From Pantoea rodasii (lineage in GTDB: Bacteria; Pseudomonadota; Gammaproteobacteria; Enterobacterales; Enterobacteriaceae): DNA of 64,000 bases. A model generated the notes under the pieces. That model did no database searches, was not told the DNA's origin, and worked only from the letters and a program-made list of their open reading frames with translations. The DNA is taken from contig NZ_MLFP01000008.1 in the NCBI RefSeq assembly GCF_002095465.1, positions 62,001-126,000 of the forward strand. The letters run 5' to 3'. This document shows positions 9,299 to 19,049 of this stretch, one piece after another; positions within the stretch are counted from its first letter, which is position 1, and every line of letters starts with the position of its first letter. Position numbers and translations under genes: made by a program.

Positions 9299-9508
9299 AT
9301 GATACTGAAGTTAACGGAAGTTGAGCTCGTCGCACTGGTAGGCAGGCGTTTCGCATCAACTGGAGACTTTGCAGGGGCCAGCGTCACGACAATTCTGGAG
9401 GTCAGAATTCAGAATGGCAGGCAACTGGTAGTCCACGAGCTTTACGGCAGACAACGTAAAACGCCTCTCACGGTATTTATGCTCAGATTCCCCTACGCGT
9501 TGTCCTGA
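9299..9508 (+). CDS. small hypothetical protein
   Basis: A 69-residue open frame from the ATG at 9299, with AAGGGA and GAGG upstream. The composition is protein-like: alternating hydrophobic and charged residues, including ELVALVGRRFASTGDFAG and a following strand-like region. No opposing gene explains it. The family is not recognised and it may be a fragment. Confidence 0.3.
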   Translation: MILKLTEVELVALVGRRFASTGDFAGASVTTILEVRIQNGRQLVVHELYGRQRKTPLTVFMLRFPYALS

Positions 9509-9885
9509 AAACACAGCTTGTTTTTGTACAGGCTTACAGCTGCCGTTTGAGGCGTGATGAGCTGCGTGTTTCACATCCAGAAATGCCGGCACGGATCCTG
9601 AAAAGAACCCGCCAGAAGACGGTTTAAATATATCAGTACAGAAATTCTCGTTTGCAACAGCGTAGCTGTGTGTGCACTACGATATTCCCCTCCCCAGGGT
9701 GGAATTTATATTTACCTTTTGTTACTGGTCATAGGAGTTATCTATAACCAGCGCTTCCGTTTACGCCGTTAGCCACTGGCCACCTGAAAGGCAGGCAGGC
9801 TCCCTGATGAACAGGGATGAAATTAACGTCCGCGCAGGTTAGGATCGGTTCTTGAATCTGCATATCAACGAATAATAATCAAAAT

Positions 9886-10491
9886 ATGGATACCTCAAAC
9901 CTCTACGTCGATCACCTTGCCTGGTGCGGACTCATCGCACTGAACATGGCGCGTCAGGCCGGAACCGTCTGTTCCGCTGCGCAGGAAAACCTCTTTTTAT
10001 GCAGATGGCTGGCGGCAGCAGAGAAGAAGCGTCTGTTCCGACGTGAACTGGCAAATGACATACGCTGGCTGCTCAGAGTAGGGCGGGAGAAAGGGCTTCG
10101 GGCGGATCTTCCGGGTAAGCTGGAATATCTCTGGCGGGCAAGCAGCGGCGATTTGCTGGCGCAGAATGATTTATTCCGCCTCCAGCACGTGATGCACACC
10201 ATTACGCTGACGGGTATTAATTACGGCGTTCTCACTGAGTCTGAATGGGAAGGGCGTCATGCGGTTAAACTGAGTCCTAAAGTGCCGGGGGTGTTTTTGA
10301 GAAAATACGATCTCGAAAACGGATTTGGTGACGATGGGCGTCAGAATACCCCTCTTGCTGTGCGCTTCACCGCCGATCTTACTGCCGTGGATGCGCTGCT
10401 AAAGCGTGCCGGGTGGCAACGTCAGGCAAGGACATTAGATCCTCTGCTGCATCATTTATTCTCTGGTAACCAGGGGGAAGGGGACTTTTAA
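9886..10491 (+). CDS. DUF2913 family protein
   Basis: A 201-residue protein matching DUF2913 (PF11140): an N-terminal LAWCGLIALNMARQ helix, then ENLFLCRWLAAAEKKRLF, a DIRWLLRVGREKG helix, and LPGKLEYLWRASSG followed by the ESEWEGRH and LSPKVPGVFLRKYDLENGF segments. The family is widespread on enterobacterial plasmids and its function is unknown. The product appears soluble and full length. Two other pieces of the same family, the 5' end at 6932 and the 3' end at 19234, lie in this window, which suggests repeated duplication and loss. Confidence 0.8.
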   Translation: MDTSNLYVDHLAWCGLIALNMARQAGTVCSAAQENLFLCRWLAAAEKKRLFRRELANDIRWLLRVGREKGLRADLPGKLEYLWRASSGDLLAQNDLFRLQHVMHTITLTGINYGVLTESEWEGRHAVKLSPKVPGVFLRKYDLENGFGDDGRQNTPLAVRFTADLTAVDALLKRAGWQRQARTLDPLLHHLFSGNQGEGDF

Positions 10492-10538
10492 TGATAGATT
10501 TTAGCAAGCTGTAAAAATTATTGGATCACCGCTGGTGA

Positions 10539-11311
10539 TTATCGATTTCGCGTGCTGAATTCGGCGTTCAGCCAGTACGCAAATGTCGTGATTCTGCTGG
10601 CAAAAGTCATAATATCACCGCGTGGGCGCTGACTGATACTCAGCAAATAGTCCATCTCTTCCGCCAGTGCAGGATACCTGTCGTTAAACTTGATGCAGTG
10701 TTCCTCGAGCGTTGCCGGCCAGTCCGTATCATTTTCATCTCTCAGGATGCTTGTAGAACGAATAGCCTTGCGGGCTGCCGCCCGCTGCAAAGCATGTCGC
10801 TGTATAAGCTTTAATGAGGGTTTCATCCGGGATATGTAATCATTCAGTACAGTGAAAAAATCCCCGTTGACGGCAATCGCGATTTTACTGGAGGGTTTGA
10901 AAGGCTCAAAGCGTTCACGCAGGTCTTCGCCATAAACGCAGACGCAGTGATGTCTGAGCCAATATCCCCATCGGTCTCTGTTCTCAGGCAGCAAAACGTC
11001 ATCTAGCACGCCCGGGTCGATATCGATTTTACTGATCACCGAATAATGATTCTCAAGAGCAGATTTAGCCGCGGCTATTTTTTCAAACGCGTCCGCGTCC
11101 GGATGCTTAAAGAAAATCACGGTAAGATCGGCATCAGACTGCATTTCAATTGCCCTGCCTTCAGCCATGCTGCCATAAATGTAGATGCTGTGGATCAGGC
11201 CCGGCACCGCAGCGGTAAGCTGATGCACGCTGTCAGTGACAAGCTGCGAGAAGGCAGGCTGAAATACCCGAACCCGGGCTGGGAGATAAATCCGTTATTA
11301 TCGACTGCCAT
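10539..11311 (-). CDS. nucleotidyltransferase-domain protein (N-terminal frameshift)
   Basis: The main frame (GTG at 11228 to 10539) encodes a polymerase-beta-type nucleotidyltransferase core: YGSMAEGRA followed about nine residues later by SDADLTVIF, the G-S and D-x-D metal motif. A longer helical C-terminal part follows. Upstream, a better start at ATG 11311, with AAGGAAA before it, opens a frame whose residues (NGFISQPGFGYF) join naturally to the main frame if one base is restored in the run at 11262-11264. The full protein would be about 256 residues. The substrate is unknown; relatives modify small molecules or act in MNT-type systems. Confidence 0.65.
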
Positions 11312-11347
11312 TACGTTTTCCTTCATGTCATGTGAGGCCGCCGGATA

Positions 11348-11539
11348 ATGCCTGCCGTCATTACCTGCAATCTATATTACCAGCAGCCTGGACAGACTTC
11401 AGTTCAGATGATCAGCACTCATACCCACACGATATTTGAAGATTCACTCACCAGAGAGTATGTGTTCCACTCGATGAGGCTGTCAGGCCTTCCGGTCTGC
11501 TTAACCCTGAGACAGCCCGGTGCAGTTGGTGTAAAATGA
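11348..11539 (+). CDS. possible small hypothetical protein
   Basis: A 63-codon frame between the divergent nucleotidyltransferase start and the gene at 11571. It has no opposing gene and ordinary composition, but no recognised motif and a weak ribosome site. It is kept only as a possibility. Confidence 0.2.
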   Translation: MPAVITCNLYYQQPGQTSVQMISTHTHTIFEDSLTREYVFHSMRLSGLPVCLTLRQPGAVGVK

Positions 11540-11570
11540 AGACAAACCTCGCCGAGGAGCCGGAGCTGAT

Positions 11571-12074
11571 ATGAGTGACCTGAATAATTTTGCCTGTGAC
11601 ATGCCTTACATTGCGGCCGCATTTAACGCGCACTTCCGCAAATCAAGCGCTTGGCCTCAGGGGACACGTTCAGCAGGCATAAGTGATGTAATCGGTCAGG
11701 CCTATCCGTTGTCACAGGCTCTGGAAGATCTGGCGCGCGTCCGCGAAGATCTTCGCACCACCTACCGCGTCCTCGCCAGCATGTCAGACTTTGATGAAGC
11801 TACCCGGATTGGTGACAGTATTCATGAGTCGGTCTCAATCCTGCTTCTCGAGTTGCGCGCACTCGAGTCTGCCGTAAAAATGGCGGGGAAGACGGATACT
11901 GCACAACAGGCCTATCTACGACCCGTTTCACTTGCAAGGGAAGCCGCGCGCGATCTACAGGATTTACTGCAGCAGATGACCGGTGAAGCCGAGCGCCAGG
12001 AAAGCAATATAAACCTGATGCACCTTCGCAGGCTTGCAGAGCACGGAACACGTACCGCCGGCACGCGTCACTGA
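11571..12074 (+). CDS. helical hypothetical protein, candidate partner of the YafO-like toxin
   Basis: A 167-residue, mostly helical, soluble protein. A good GGAG site precedes the ATG. The region from about residue 48 to 145 (LSQALEDLARVREDLRTTYR onwards) reads as two or three amphipathic or coiled-coil helices with many Leu, Ala, Arg and Glu. It ends 10 bases before the YafO-like toxin frame, in the position where the antitoxin would lie. It does not resemble the E. coli antitoxin YafN, which is about 97 residues and Phd-like. Its role as antitoxin is inference from position. Confidence 0.5.
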   Translation: MSDLNNFACDMPYIAAAFNAHFRKSSAWPQGTRSAGISDVIGQAYPLSQALEDLARVREDLRTTYRVLASMSDFDEATRIGDSIHESVSILLLELRALESAVKMAGKTDTAQQAYLRPVSLAREAARDLQDLLQQMTGEAERQESNINLMHLRRLAEHGTRTAGTRH

Positions 12075-12084
12075 GTAACGCCTG

Positions 12085-12514
12085 GTGAGCTTCAGCGTCA
12101 GTCTTAATCCGGACTCCTGCGACCTTTACTTTCGCGCGTTTTTGCGTCTCATCCGGATGTGTCCCCACAACTCGCGGATGATTTACTGCGTGATTTTGAG
12201 CTGTATAAACGTTACGGACGTAAGCCAGACTATTTTGGCCGTGACTGCCGATACGATCGTCCTGAATCCATTATCAGTTCTGAGATCTACCACATCCATC
12301 TGGACCTTGTTTCACCGGTTCCCTTTAACGGGCAGCGGGTGCAGTTCCGGCAGGTGAGTGATACGGCGCTAGTGTACACCCGGGGATTTTTTAATGAAGA
12401 CGCTTACAGCATTCTGGCCGTCCTGGAGCCCGCGCACACCATGCTTCAGCCGGAAACAATGCACTCATGCGTACCTTCCAGCACTATGCGGACACCTTCC
12501 GCAACCAGAACTGA
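12085..12514 (+). pseudogene. YafO-like mRNA interferase toxin, two frameshifts
   Basis: The central frame carries the YafO pattern: DLLRDFELYKRYGRKPDYFGRD, then an IYHIHLDL strand, a polar loop, TALVYTRGFF and AYSILAVLEP. YafO cuts mRNA on the ribosome. The N-terminus (from GTG 12085) and the C-terminus (ending NALMRTFQHYADTFRNQN at 12514) lie in other frames. Restoring one base near 12136 and one in the A run at 12454-12456 gives a continuous product of about 143 residues. Both sites are short homopolymers, so sequencing error is likely. The gene directly follows the 167-residue helical protein. Confidence 0.6.
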
Positions 12515-12542
12515 TATCTGTTAAGCACCTAACCAGCCATCA

Positions 12543-13571
12543 TCAGCCTGAAAGATGGTTATCCATAAAATCAACCATGGCACCGGCGTGTGCATCCACA
12601 TGGCGGATATAGCGCATCACCGTCTCCGGCTTTTTCCAGGTTCCTTCTTGCATGATCTGCGCGGTACTGTATTTCTTCATGGCCATATCGACCGCTGCAC
12701 CAACGCGCGTACTGTGTCCGGTCCAGCCCCGATAGCGGCCTTTATTGGCTTTCACCTCACCCGGAGAACCGGCTTCGCGCCACGCGCGGCCGAAAATATC
12801 CTCAATGGCGCGGGTTGAGAGGGGATTAACGGTACTGATGACGGCCTGATTTGAGCGATGAACAGGCCCGAAGATGTAGGCATCCGGCTCAGAGATCAGC
12901 CCGGACTGAATCAACCATTCCGTTAGGCGTAAAGTTGAGAGCTCGCCGAGTGCCTTGATGAGTCCACCGGTCTGCACGATCGTTTTTGTCCAGGCCACAT
13001 CCAGAATGATGCGTCCGTCCGATGCCCGGGTCACGTCCCGGACCCTGAGCCTGCCTAGTTCGCTGATGCGCAGCAGGGTTGCGTAAGCCACGTGCATAAA
13101 GGCAAGATCGCGCGTCTGCAGCAATCGTTTGGAACCAGACCACACGGTATCCAGCTTCAGCAGATCGGTAATACGAAACGGGATGGCCTGGCCGGCACGC
13201 TCGCCCTGAACAACGGCGGTGCGATTAATACGCTTTACCGCGCGAAAAACCAGCGGCGAGGTGTTCGGGGGCACCAGTCCGGCGTTACGGTGTAACATTG
13301 AAATAAGCGCGGCGTGCGTCGATACCGTTGAGGATGCGCGCCCGCTGGCCTGCAGGTAAAGGAGATAGTCGCGCAGACAGGCAGAGGACATGGGCAGAAA
13401 AGTGCGACCGTTTTCTTCTGCCCACTTTGCGCAGATCCGCATCACGCTGAGCAGCTGGCGCCACGTGTTATCTGAGAAAGCTTCCCGATCCTGCACGAAC
13501 TCGCGCAGCCGGAGGGTAATGTCGCCTTTAGCGGAAAGAGTCATTTCTGAAGCAGGATGTTTTTCGTTCAT
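12543..13571 (-). CDS. Cre-like tyrosine recombinase
   Basis: A 342-residue protein that aligns over its full length with phage P1 Cre, including QDREAFSDNTWRQLLSV near the N-terminus (Cre has a DRQAFSEHTWKMLLSV equivalent) and DYLLYLQASG. The full catalytic set is visible: Arg168 (LLRISE), Lys196 (WTKT), His286 and Arg289 (GHSTRVGAA), Trp312 and nucleophile Tyr321 (VMRYIRHVD). Cre resolves plasmid dimers at loxP. A loxP-like site lies 186 bases upstream (13757-13790). The gene appears intact and is probably used for multimer resolution or integration of this replicon. Confidence 0.85.
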   Translation of the reverse strand: MNEKHPASEMTLSAKGDITLRLREFVQDREAFSDNTWRQLLSVMRICAKWAEENGRTFLPMSSACLRDYLLYLQASGRASSTVSTHAALISMLHRNAGLVPPNTSPLVFRAVKRINRTAVVQGERAGQAIPFRITDLLKLDTVWSGSKRLLQTRDLAFMHVAYATLLRISELGRLRVRDVTRASDGRIILDVAWTKTIVQTGGLIKALGELSTLRLTEWLIQSGLISEPDAYIFGPVHRSNQAVISTVNPLSTRAIEDIFGRAWREAGSPGEVKANKGRYRGWTGHSTRVGAAVDMAMKKYSTAQIMQEGTWKKPETVMRYIRHVDAHAGAMVDFMDNHLSG

Positions 13572-13610
13572 ATCGTCCGGTTATTGGCCGTCATCGTGAA
13601 GGCGTTGCTG

Positions 13611-13666
13611 CGTGAATTCTGTGATAAGTGCAGGGCTATGACCCTGCAGATTTCACGTAGCGCTGC
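13611..13666. repeat. leader sequence shared with the second Cre-like gene
   Basis: The stretch upstream of this recombinase closely matches that upstream of the second Cre-like remnant (20499-20556). Shared parts include GTGAATTCTG, GCAGGGC and ACGTAGCGCTGC in the same order and spacing. Here GCAGGG and CCCTGC also form a small hairpin. It probably holds the promoter or an operator of the recombinase. Confidence 0.55.
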
Positions 13667-13756
13667 CGTATAAAACACCAACTCCGTCCGGTGCAGGTTT
13701 GCTCAGGACACGATCGGGACGGAGATCCCCATCATACGCGGATCCTTCGCTGGATC

Positions 13757-13790
13757 CTAGCTTCATATAACTCCAATTATATGAAGTTAG
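13757..13790. other. loxP-like recombination site
   Basis: Two 13-base arms in inverted orientation, CTAGCTTCATATA and the complement of TATATGAAGTTAG, flank an 8-base asymmetric core, ACTCCAAT. This is the geometry of loxP (13-8-13). The right arm read outward, CTAACTTCATATA, differs from the loxP arm at two of 13 positions. It lies upstream of a Cre-like gene, so it is almost certainly that recombinase's target. Confidence 0.75.
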
Positions 13791-14749
13791 AAATTTTGGC
13801 TCAATCCAGTTGGGGCGTTAAAGAGAGTGGGTTAGGTGGGGGTGATGCAATGCTAATTATCTAAGGTCGAGTCTTGCCTGCAGGTTATGTTCGTAATTAA
13901 GCAAAAGCACACAATAACTCATAAAACATCATTTATAAAAAGTTGGAAGTTTTTGCAACATTCCCGCATTGGAAGGCCGCTAATGGGCGGGCGTCAAGTT
14001 GATAAAAGATCAATGATATTAGGTTGGAAATCTTCAGATGCAGACAGTCAACAGCACCAAAAAAGGAATCAAACTTTCCACAATTCCTTGTTCAAAAAGT
14101 ACGTGATAAGTCATTTACTGGAGCTGGAGAACGAGGGGCCATTTTTGCAATAAGTTTACGATTAACCGCTACGTTTAATCAAAGCCAAAGCGATTTTCTA
14201 GGTAAAATTTAAAGCTTTTAAAATAATTAATACATAGAAAATCCATTTAAAATGACCTATTGCAATATTCATAATCCAGCCAAAAGTAAATTATAATCAT
14301 TGAGTTAACTACAGCTAACTGTGGCTCTGAAATCATTGAAATGGTAAACCAAAGCCAAGCCATGACTACGCTTCGCATAAATTAATTTAAGGATATTTCT
14401 GGCAAAACACTTCCATGCCTCCACGCCTCGCTTTATTTATTTCTTTGCCTTCAACCCTGAGAATTCCATAAATGTTCATTGATATCACTTAGTTAATAGA
14501 CAGTTCATAAGTTCATATAAATTAATTCTCATTTGGCTGTTGGTTAATCCTTTATTCATCCTATACTTCTACTGTGGAATAAAAACCAACCTAAATAATA
14601 ATGCAGCATCCAAGACGAGGTTTAGAATGACGTTATAAAACTAGTTTTTATTTCATTCTTCTTCAACGCTGAATCGAGCTAAGCACTCCGAAATAATCTT
14701 AATTTCATTATCATTCAGACCCATGCTGTTTTTAATTTCCGGGGGATTC
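13791..14749. other. AT-rich intergenic region
   Basis: About 950 bases with low GC content between the lox-like site and the glycoside hydrolase-like gene. An open frame at about 13887-14153 lacks family features. No repeats or origin-like iterons stand out. Confidence 0.4.
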
Positions 14750-15921
14750 ATGACGCCGTTCCAAAGCTTTTGGCAGGGGGGATTTGAAGGGGCAGATCAT
14801 ATCAATCCCTACGGATTGCGTCTTTCCATGAACGCAGCCAACGCGCATGCCAGTCGATGCAATGAAGATTATGCCAACCTGCAAAGCTTCGGTATTCAAA
14901 CCGTGCGGGAAAGCATCGGTTGGCGGCTCGCCAGTAGCAATCCACAGCAACAGCGTCAGCACTTAAGCGAGAAGATGCATTTTGCGCAACGGCACAGTAT
15001 CCAGATCAACTGGACGCTTTGTCACTATGGTTTTCCCGAAGATCTTCCGCTATTCGACCCTGAATTTGTTGTCCGCTTTGCTGAGTGGAGTTATCAAATC
15101 GCCGATTATTTGCGGCCCTTATATGATCAGCCACCTATCTATTCCCCCATTAATGAAATCTCCTTTTTAAGCTGGGGTATTTCAGTAGGCTTGTTCCATG
15201 CAGGATTTGATGCGCGCGTCAGTGATCCGGATGCCGTTAAGCAGCAGTTGGTACGTGCAGCGCTGGCTGCGTGTCAAGCCATCACTGCTGCAGATAGCCG
15301 CGCCCGGTTTTTACACTGCGACCCGATAATTCATCTGGTGGTTGATCAACCCGATGCCGTCTGTGGTGAATATGCTGAGGTGATGAATCAGGCACAGTTC
15401 CAGGCGTGGGACATGCTGGCAGGACGCACTCATGCAGAATTGGGGGGGGCGCCTGAATTACTCGATATGGTCGGGGTTAATTATTATCACAGCAATCAAT
15501 GGGAAGCCGCGTCAGGCTTACCGCTGGACTGGCATTTGGGCGACGCGCGCCGCGTACCATTACACAGCCTACTCAACTCCGTTTTCAGCGCTATAACACC
15601 CCACTTTTACTCGCTGAGACGAGCCATGTGGGCAGTGGCCGATCGGCGTGGCTTAACGATATTACTGTACAGGTCGCTCAGGCTCAGCTCAAAGGTGTCG
15701 AGATAGCCGGCATCTGCCTGTACCCGATTATCGATCGCCCGCTTTGGGAGGCTCCTAAGCATTGGCCTCAGGCCGGACTTTGGGATGTCATCCATGACGG
15801 CGATGATCCCTATGCCCGGGTTTTACATCACTCCTACGCTCAAACACTGCTGCATTGTCAGCGTCAATTAAAACACTTCCAGTCTTTCCTCCTTAGGGAC
15901 GAACTACCAAAGGAATTCGCC
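14750..15921 (+). pseudogene. glycoside hydrolase family 1-like protein, frameshifted
   Basis: The start at 14750 follows GGGGGA. The first frame carries a GH1-like TIM-barrel: WQGGFEGADHIN at the N-terminus, TVRESIGWR, and the acid/base region SPINEISF (about residue 131). The frame then shifts at the T run 15582-15585, where one missing T would restore a continuous product. The second part holds the likely nucleophile region LLLAETSHVGSG and GICLYPIIDRPLWE. The product seems soluble and about 390 residues. The gene flows directly into the glycosyltransferase frame, so the pair probably acts on the same saccharide. Confidence 0.55.
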
Positions 15922-17046
15922 ATGCATAATCAAACGTTAATCGTGTTTAGTCATTTGCGTTGGGAGTTCGTATATCAACGTCCGCAGCATCTGATGTCCC
16001 GCCTGGCGCAACATTATCAGGTGATTTTCATTGAGGAACCGGTCTGGCACAGCGGCGAGGCCTTCTTAAAGCAATATGACGCGGCAGCCAATCTAACCGT
16101 CGTTGTGCCACATACTGGTGTTGATGCACCTGGTTTTCACGATGGCCAGATTGCAATTCTGCAACCGTTGCTGGCGGAATTGATGGCACAGAATACGTCT
16201 CCGCTTGTGTGGTTTTACACCCCGATGGCGTTACCGCTGCTTGAGGGTTTTAAACCTGCCGCAATTATTTATGACTGCATGGATGAGTTATCGGCCTTTG
16301 ACAAAGCACCGCTGCAACTGCGTCAGCGTGAGTCGGCATTAATGAGCCATGCCGATTTAGTATTCACTGGCGGCAGCAGCTTATATGAGGCAAAAAAATC
16401 GACACGAGGCAGTTTACTGTTTTCCCAGCAGCGTCGATGCCGCGCATTTTGAGCAGGCACGTGATCGAACCAATGGCCATCCTTTACAGCAAATGTTGCC
16501 ATTACAGCGGCTTGGATATTATGGAGTAATTGATGAACGGCTCGATTTGGCCTTGATAGCCAGTCTTGCGGACGCGCATCCTGACTGGCAAATCATCATG
16601 GTAGGGCCGGTGGTAAAAATTGATCCAATGACACTGCCGCAGAGGGGAAATATTCACTGGTTTGGTCAGCAACCGTATGCAGCGTTGCCACATTTTTGGC
16701 GGATTGGGATGTGTGTTTGATGCCTTTTGCATTGAATGAGGCGACACGCTATATCAGTCCGACTAAAGTGCTGGAATATATGGCAGCCGGTTTACCGATT
16801 ATCAGCAGCGCGATCCCGGATGTATTGCAGCATTATTCACAGTTAGTCAGCATTGCGAATACCCATCAGCACTTTATTGCTTTGTGCGAACAGGCACTAC
16901 AACGCACAGAGCAGCAACAGCAGACGCTTGCTGCGAGTATGGCCGAAATTGTCGCTAACACTTCATGGGATAAAACGGCAGATGCCATGTATGCGCTGAT
17001 GGAGCAGAAGACACGTGCGGTGGAAAAAGTTTCAAACGAGTTGTTT
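15922..17046 (+). pseudogene. glycosyltransferase, frameshifted
   Basis: The ATG at 15922 follows AAAGGA. The product begins with VFSHLRWEFVYQRPQHLMSR, typical of a GT1/GT4-fold glycosyltransferase, and ends with a nucleotide-sugar binding half: SPTKVLEYMAAGLPIISSAI. The reading frame shifts twice. An A7 run at 16392-16398 has one base too many and the T5 run at 16693-16697 has one too few. Restoring both gives one protein of about 375 residues. The tail then continues in frame into the FAD-dependent oxidoreductase (16696-18585), either as a real fusion or through a lost start. Confidence 0.55.
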
Positions 17047-18585
17047 GGTCACAATCAGGAGGAAAACACCAGGGCGCCGCTGTTGACCACACATGTTGAA
17101 TGCCTAATTTTAGGAGGCGGTCCAACCGGGCTGAGCGCAGCTTATCATTATGGTAAAAATGCAGTATTACTGGAGAAACAGTCACGTACTGGCGGCTGGT
17201 GCCGCTCCATTCAGGATGGCGGTTTTACCTTTGATCATGCTGGTCACATCATGTTTACCAATGATCCGTATGTCCTAAAACTATATGATTTGCTGCTGGG
17301 CGAGAACCAGCATTGGCAAGCGCGGGAAGCCTGGGTTTACAGTCACGACGTCTACACACGCTATCCATTCCAGTCTGCATTACATGGATTGCCTGTAAAC
17401 GTCATCAGCGAGTGCGTGTTGGGTGCGGTTGAAGCGCGATACGGTTTGGCAGATGTTAACGAATCAGATCAACGTGGAACACAACTTTTGCATGAGGACT
17501 GCTGTGCCGATGGCGGTATGAATGACATCCAGTGCCGCGTGATGCCAGTGATTGAGCCAACAGAAAATTTTGAGCGGTTTATCTATTCCACCTGGGGAAA
17601 AGGGATCGCTGAACATTTTGCCATTCCCTACAATCGCAAGTTGTGGAAAATCCCGTTAACAGAAATGGAAACGTCGTGGCTCGGCGGTCGTGTCCCGTTA
17701 CCTGATCTCAGCCAGATCATTACAGGGGCGCTGGCGCCACTGGCAAAACAACTGGGGCCAAATGCCCGTTTCGGATATCCCCTTGTTGGCGGTTTTCAGG
17801 CGCTAATGGATGGTTTTCTACCGCATCTGACGGCCCAACTTCACACCGAAGCGGAGATCGTGAATATTGTTCCGCGAGCCCGTACGGTGGAACTGGCAAA
17901 TGGGCAACAGTATTATTATCAGCAGTTAATTAGCACGTTGCCGCTACCTGAGCTGATTAAGTTGATTGGAAGCGACGTACCTGCGTCAATCCAAAGCGCC
18001 GCTCAGGCGCTGCGGCATGTATCGGTACGCTGCGTAAATCTGGGCATCGATCGTGCTGATATCAGCGAGAAGCACTGGATTTATTATCCTGGCGACACAG
18101 TTTTCCACCGGGTTTTCCTGCAAGGCAACGCCAGCCCGCACTGCAATGCAGAGGGCGGATTCGGCCTGACGTGTGAAATGAGCTATTGCCCCGATTATCC
18201 TTTGCCGCTGGAAGGTGAAGCACTTATTCAGCGATGTATTGAAGATTGTATTCGCGTGGGATTATTTAACGTAAGCGATAAGGTCATATGTGCCCATCAG
18301 GTCGATATGCCATATGCGTATGTAGTTTATGACCACCAACGAAGGAAAAATGTATCGCTGATACGCGACTGGTTGCAGCAACAAGGCATCACACTCTCTG
18401 GTCGCTACAGTGAATGGGAGTATTACAATTCCGACCATGCTTTCCTTGCCGGCAAAAGGGCGGCAGAGAAGGTTGCCAGCAATCTGATAAGCCAAAAAGT
18501 TCCGCGTGAGCCTATTTATCGGCTGCATCGTGATAATTGTGAGCAGACGTTGCTGTTATACCGGTCATTTATGACTGGGCTGTAG
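16696..18585 (+). CDS. FAD-dependent oxidoreductase, UDP-galactopyranose mutase-like (fused to glycosyltransferase tail)
   Basis: The frame is 629 codons. About its first 115 residues are the end of the glycosyltransferase. The rest begins CLILGGGPTGLSAAYHYG, a Rossmann FAD-binding motif, followed by a GGWCRSIQDGGFTFDHAGH region as in UDP-galactopyranose mutase and protoporphyrinogen-oxidase-like proteins, then WGKGIAEHFAIPYNRKLW and ETSWLGGRVP. These features suggest a flavoprotein acting on a sugar nucleotide or related substrate. AGGAGG occurs just before the domain start near 17060, so a separate gene start there is possible. Confidence 0.6.
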   Translation: MADWDVCLMPFALNEATRYISPTKVLEYMAAGLPIISSAIPDVLQHYSQLVSIANTHQHFIALCEQALQRTEQQQQTLAASMAEIVANTSWDKTADAMYALMEQKTRAVEKVSNELFGHNQEENTRAPLLTTHVECLILGGGPTGLSAAYHYGKNAVLLEKQSRTGGWCRSIQDGGFTFDHAGHIMFTNDPYVLKLYDLLLGENQHWQAREAWVYSHDVYTRYPFQSALHGLPVNVISECVLGAVEARYGLADVNESDQRGTQLLHEDCCADGGMNDIQCRVMPVIEPTENFERFIYSTWGKGIAEHFAIPYNRKLWKIPLTEMETSWLGGRVPLPDLSQIITGALAPLAKQLGPNARFGYPLVGGFQALMDGFLPHLTAQLHTEAEIVNIVPRARTVELANGQQYYYQQLISTLPLPELIKLIGSDVPASIQSAAQALRHVSVRCVNLGIDRADISEKHWIYYPGDTVFHRVFLQGNASPHCNAEGGFGLTCEMSYCPDYPLPLEGEALIQRCIEDCIRVGLFNVSDKVICAHQVDMPYAYVVYDHQRRKNVSLIRDWLQQQGITLSGRYSEWEYYNSDHAFLAGKRAAEKVASNLISQKVPREPIYRLHRDNCEQTLLLYRSFMTGL

Positions 18586-18717
18586 GTATCCTGAACACGC
18601 ATATATGTCATGCTCGCAGAAAAAGAATCAGGCAGACTTATGCAATTGCTCGGCGATTAATACAAAGTTGCATCGTAAATTCGTAATTTTCCACCGTTTC
18701 GTTCTGAAATAATTTTC

Positions 18718-18903
18718 ATGATAAACGGCACTTCTTTTACGGACATGAACGACAACAAACAAAGCAGAGCAAGTTTAATCGGACACGCAATCGGCGCGGC
18801 TGTCATACAGTTAACAGCGAAAGGCGGTGCAATCCGTAAAGACAACATACTGTATGAACTTGAACTTATGGCTGCCTTATCTGATGATCTCAAAATGAAG
18901 TAA
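18718..18903 (+). CDS. small YmgB/AriR-like protein
   Basis: A 61-residue protein whose core, IGHAIGAAVIQLTAKGGAIRKDNIL followed by a helical tail, resembles the YmgB/AriR/YcgZ connector family: a G-x-A-V...L...G...N-I pattern. Such proteins bind regulators and affect biofilm and acid resistance. The start may be the ATG at 18718 or an internal Met. Ordinary codon use and no opposing gene support it. The family assignment is tentative. Confidence 0.4.
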   Translation: MINGTSFTDMNDNKQSRASLIGHAIGAAVIQLTAKGGAIRKDNILYELELMAALSDDLKMK

Positions 18904-19049
18904 GTCATTCGCGAAGCGGCTAAAATCATGAGGGCGGGAAACTCTAAGGCTTCATAGCCTGATGAGGCACTCCCGGATTGTTCTTAAGGCCATACAGAGT
19001 TAACATGATCCAGCATGGTGCATCTCTGCGTTCAGTCGAAAAGGGCGTC

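Noticed and set aside
13887-14153. 88-codon open frame in AT-rich DNA
   Set aside because: No family features, and AT-rich DNA gives such frames by chance in one strand.
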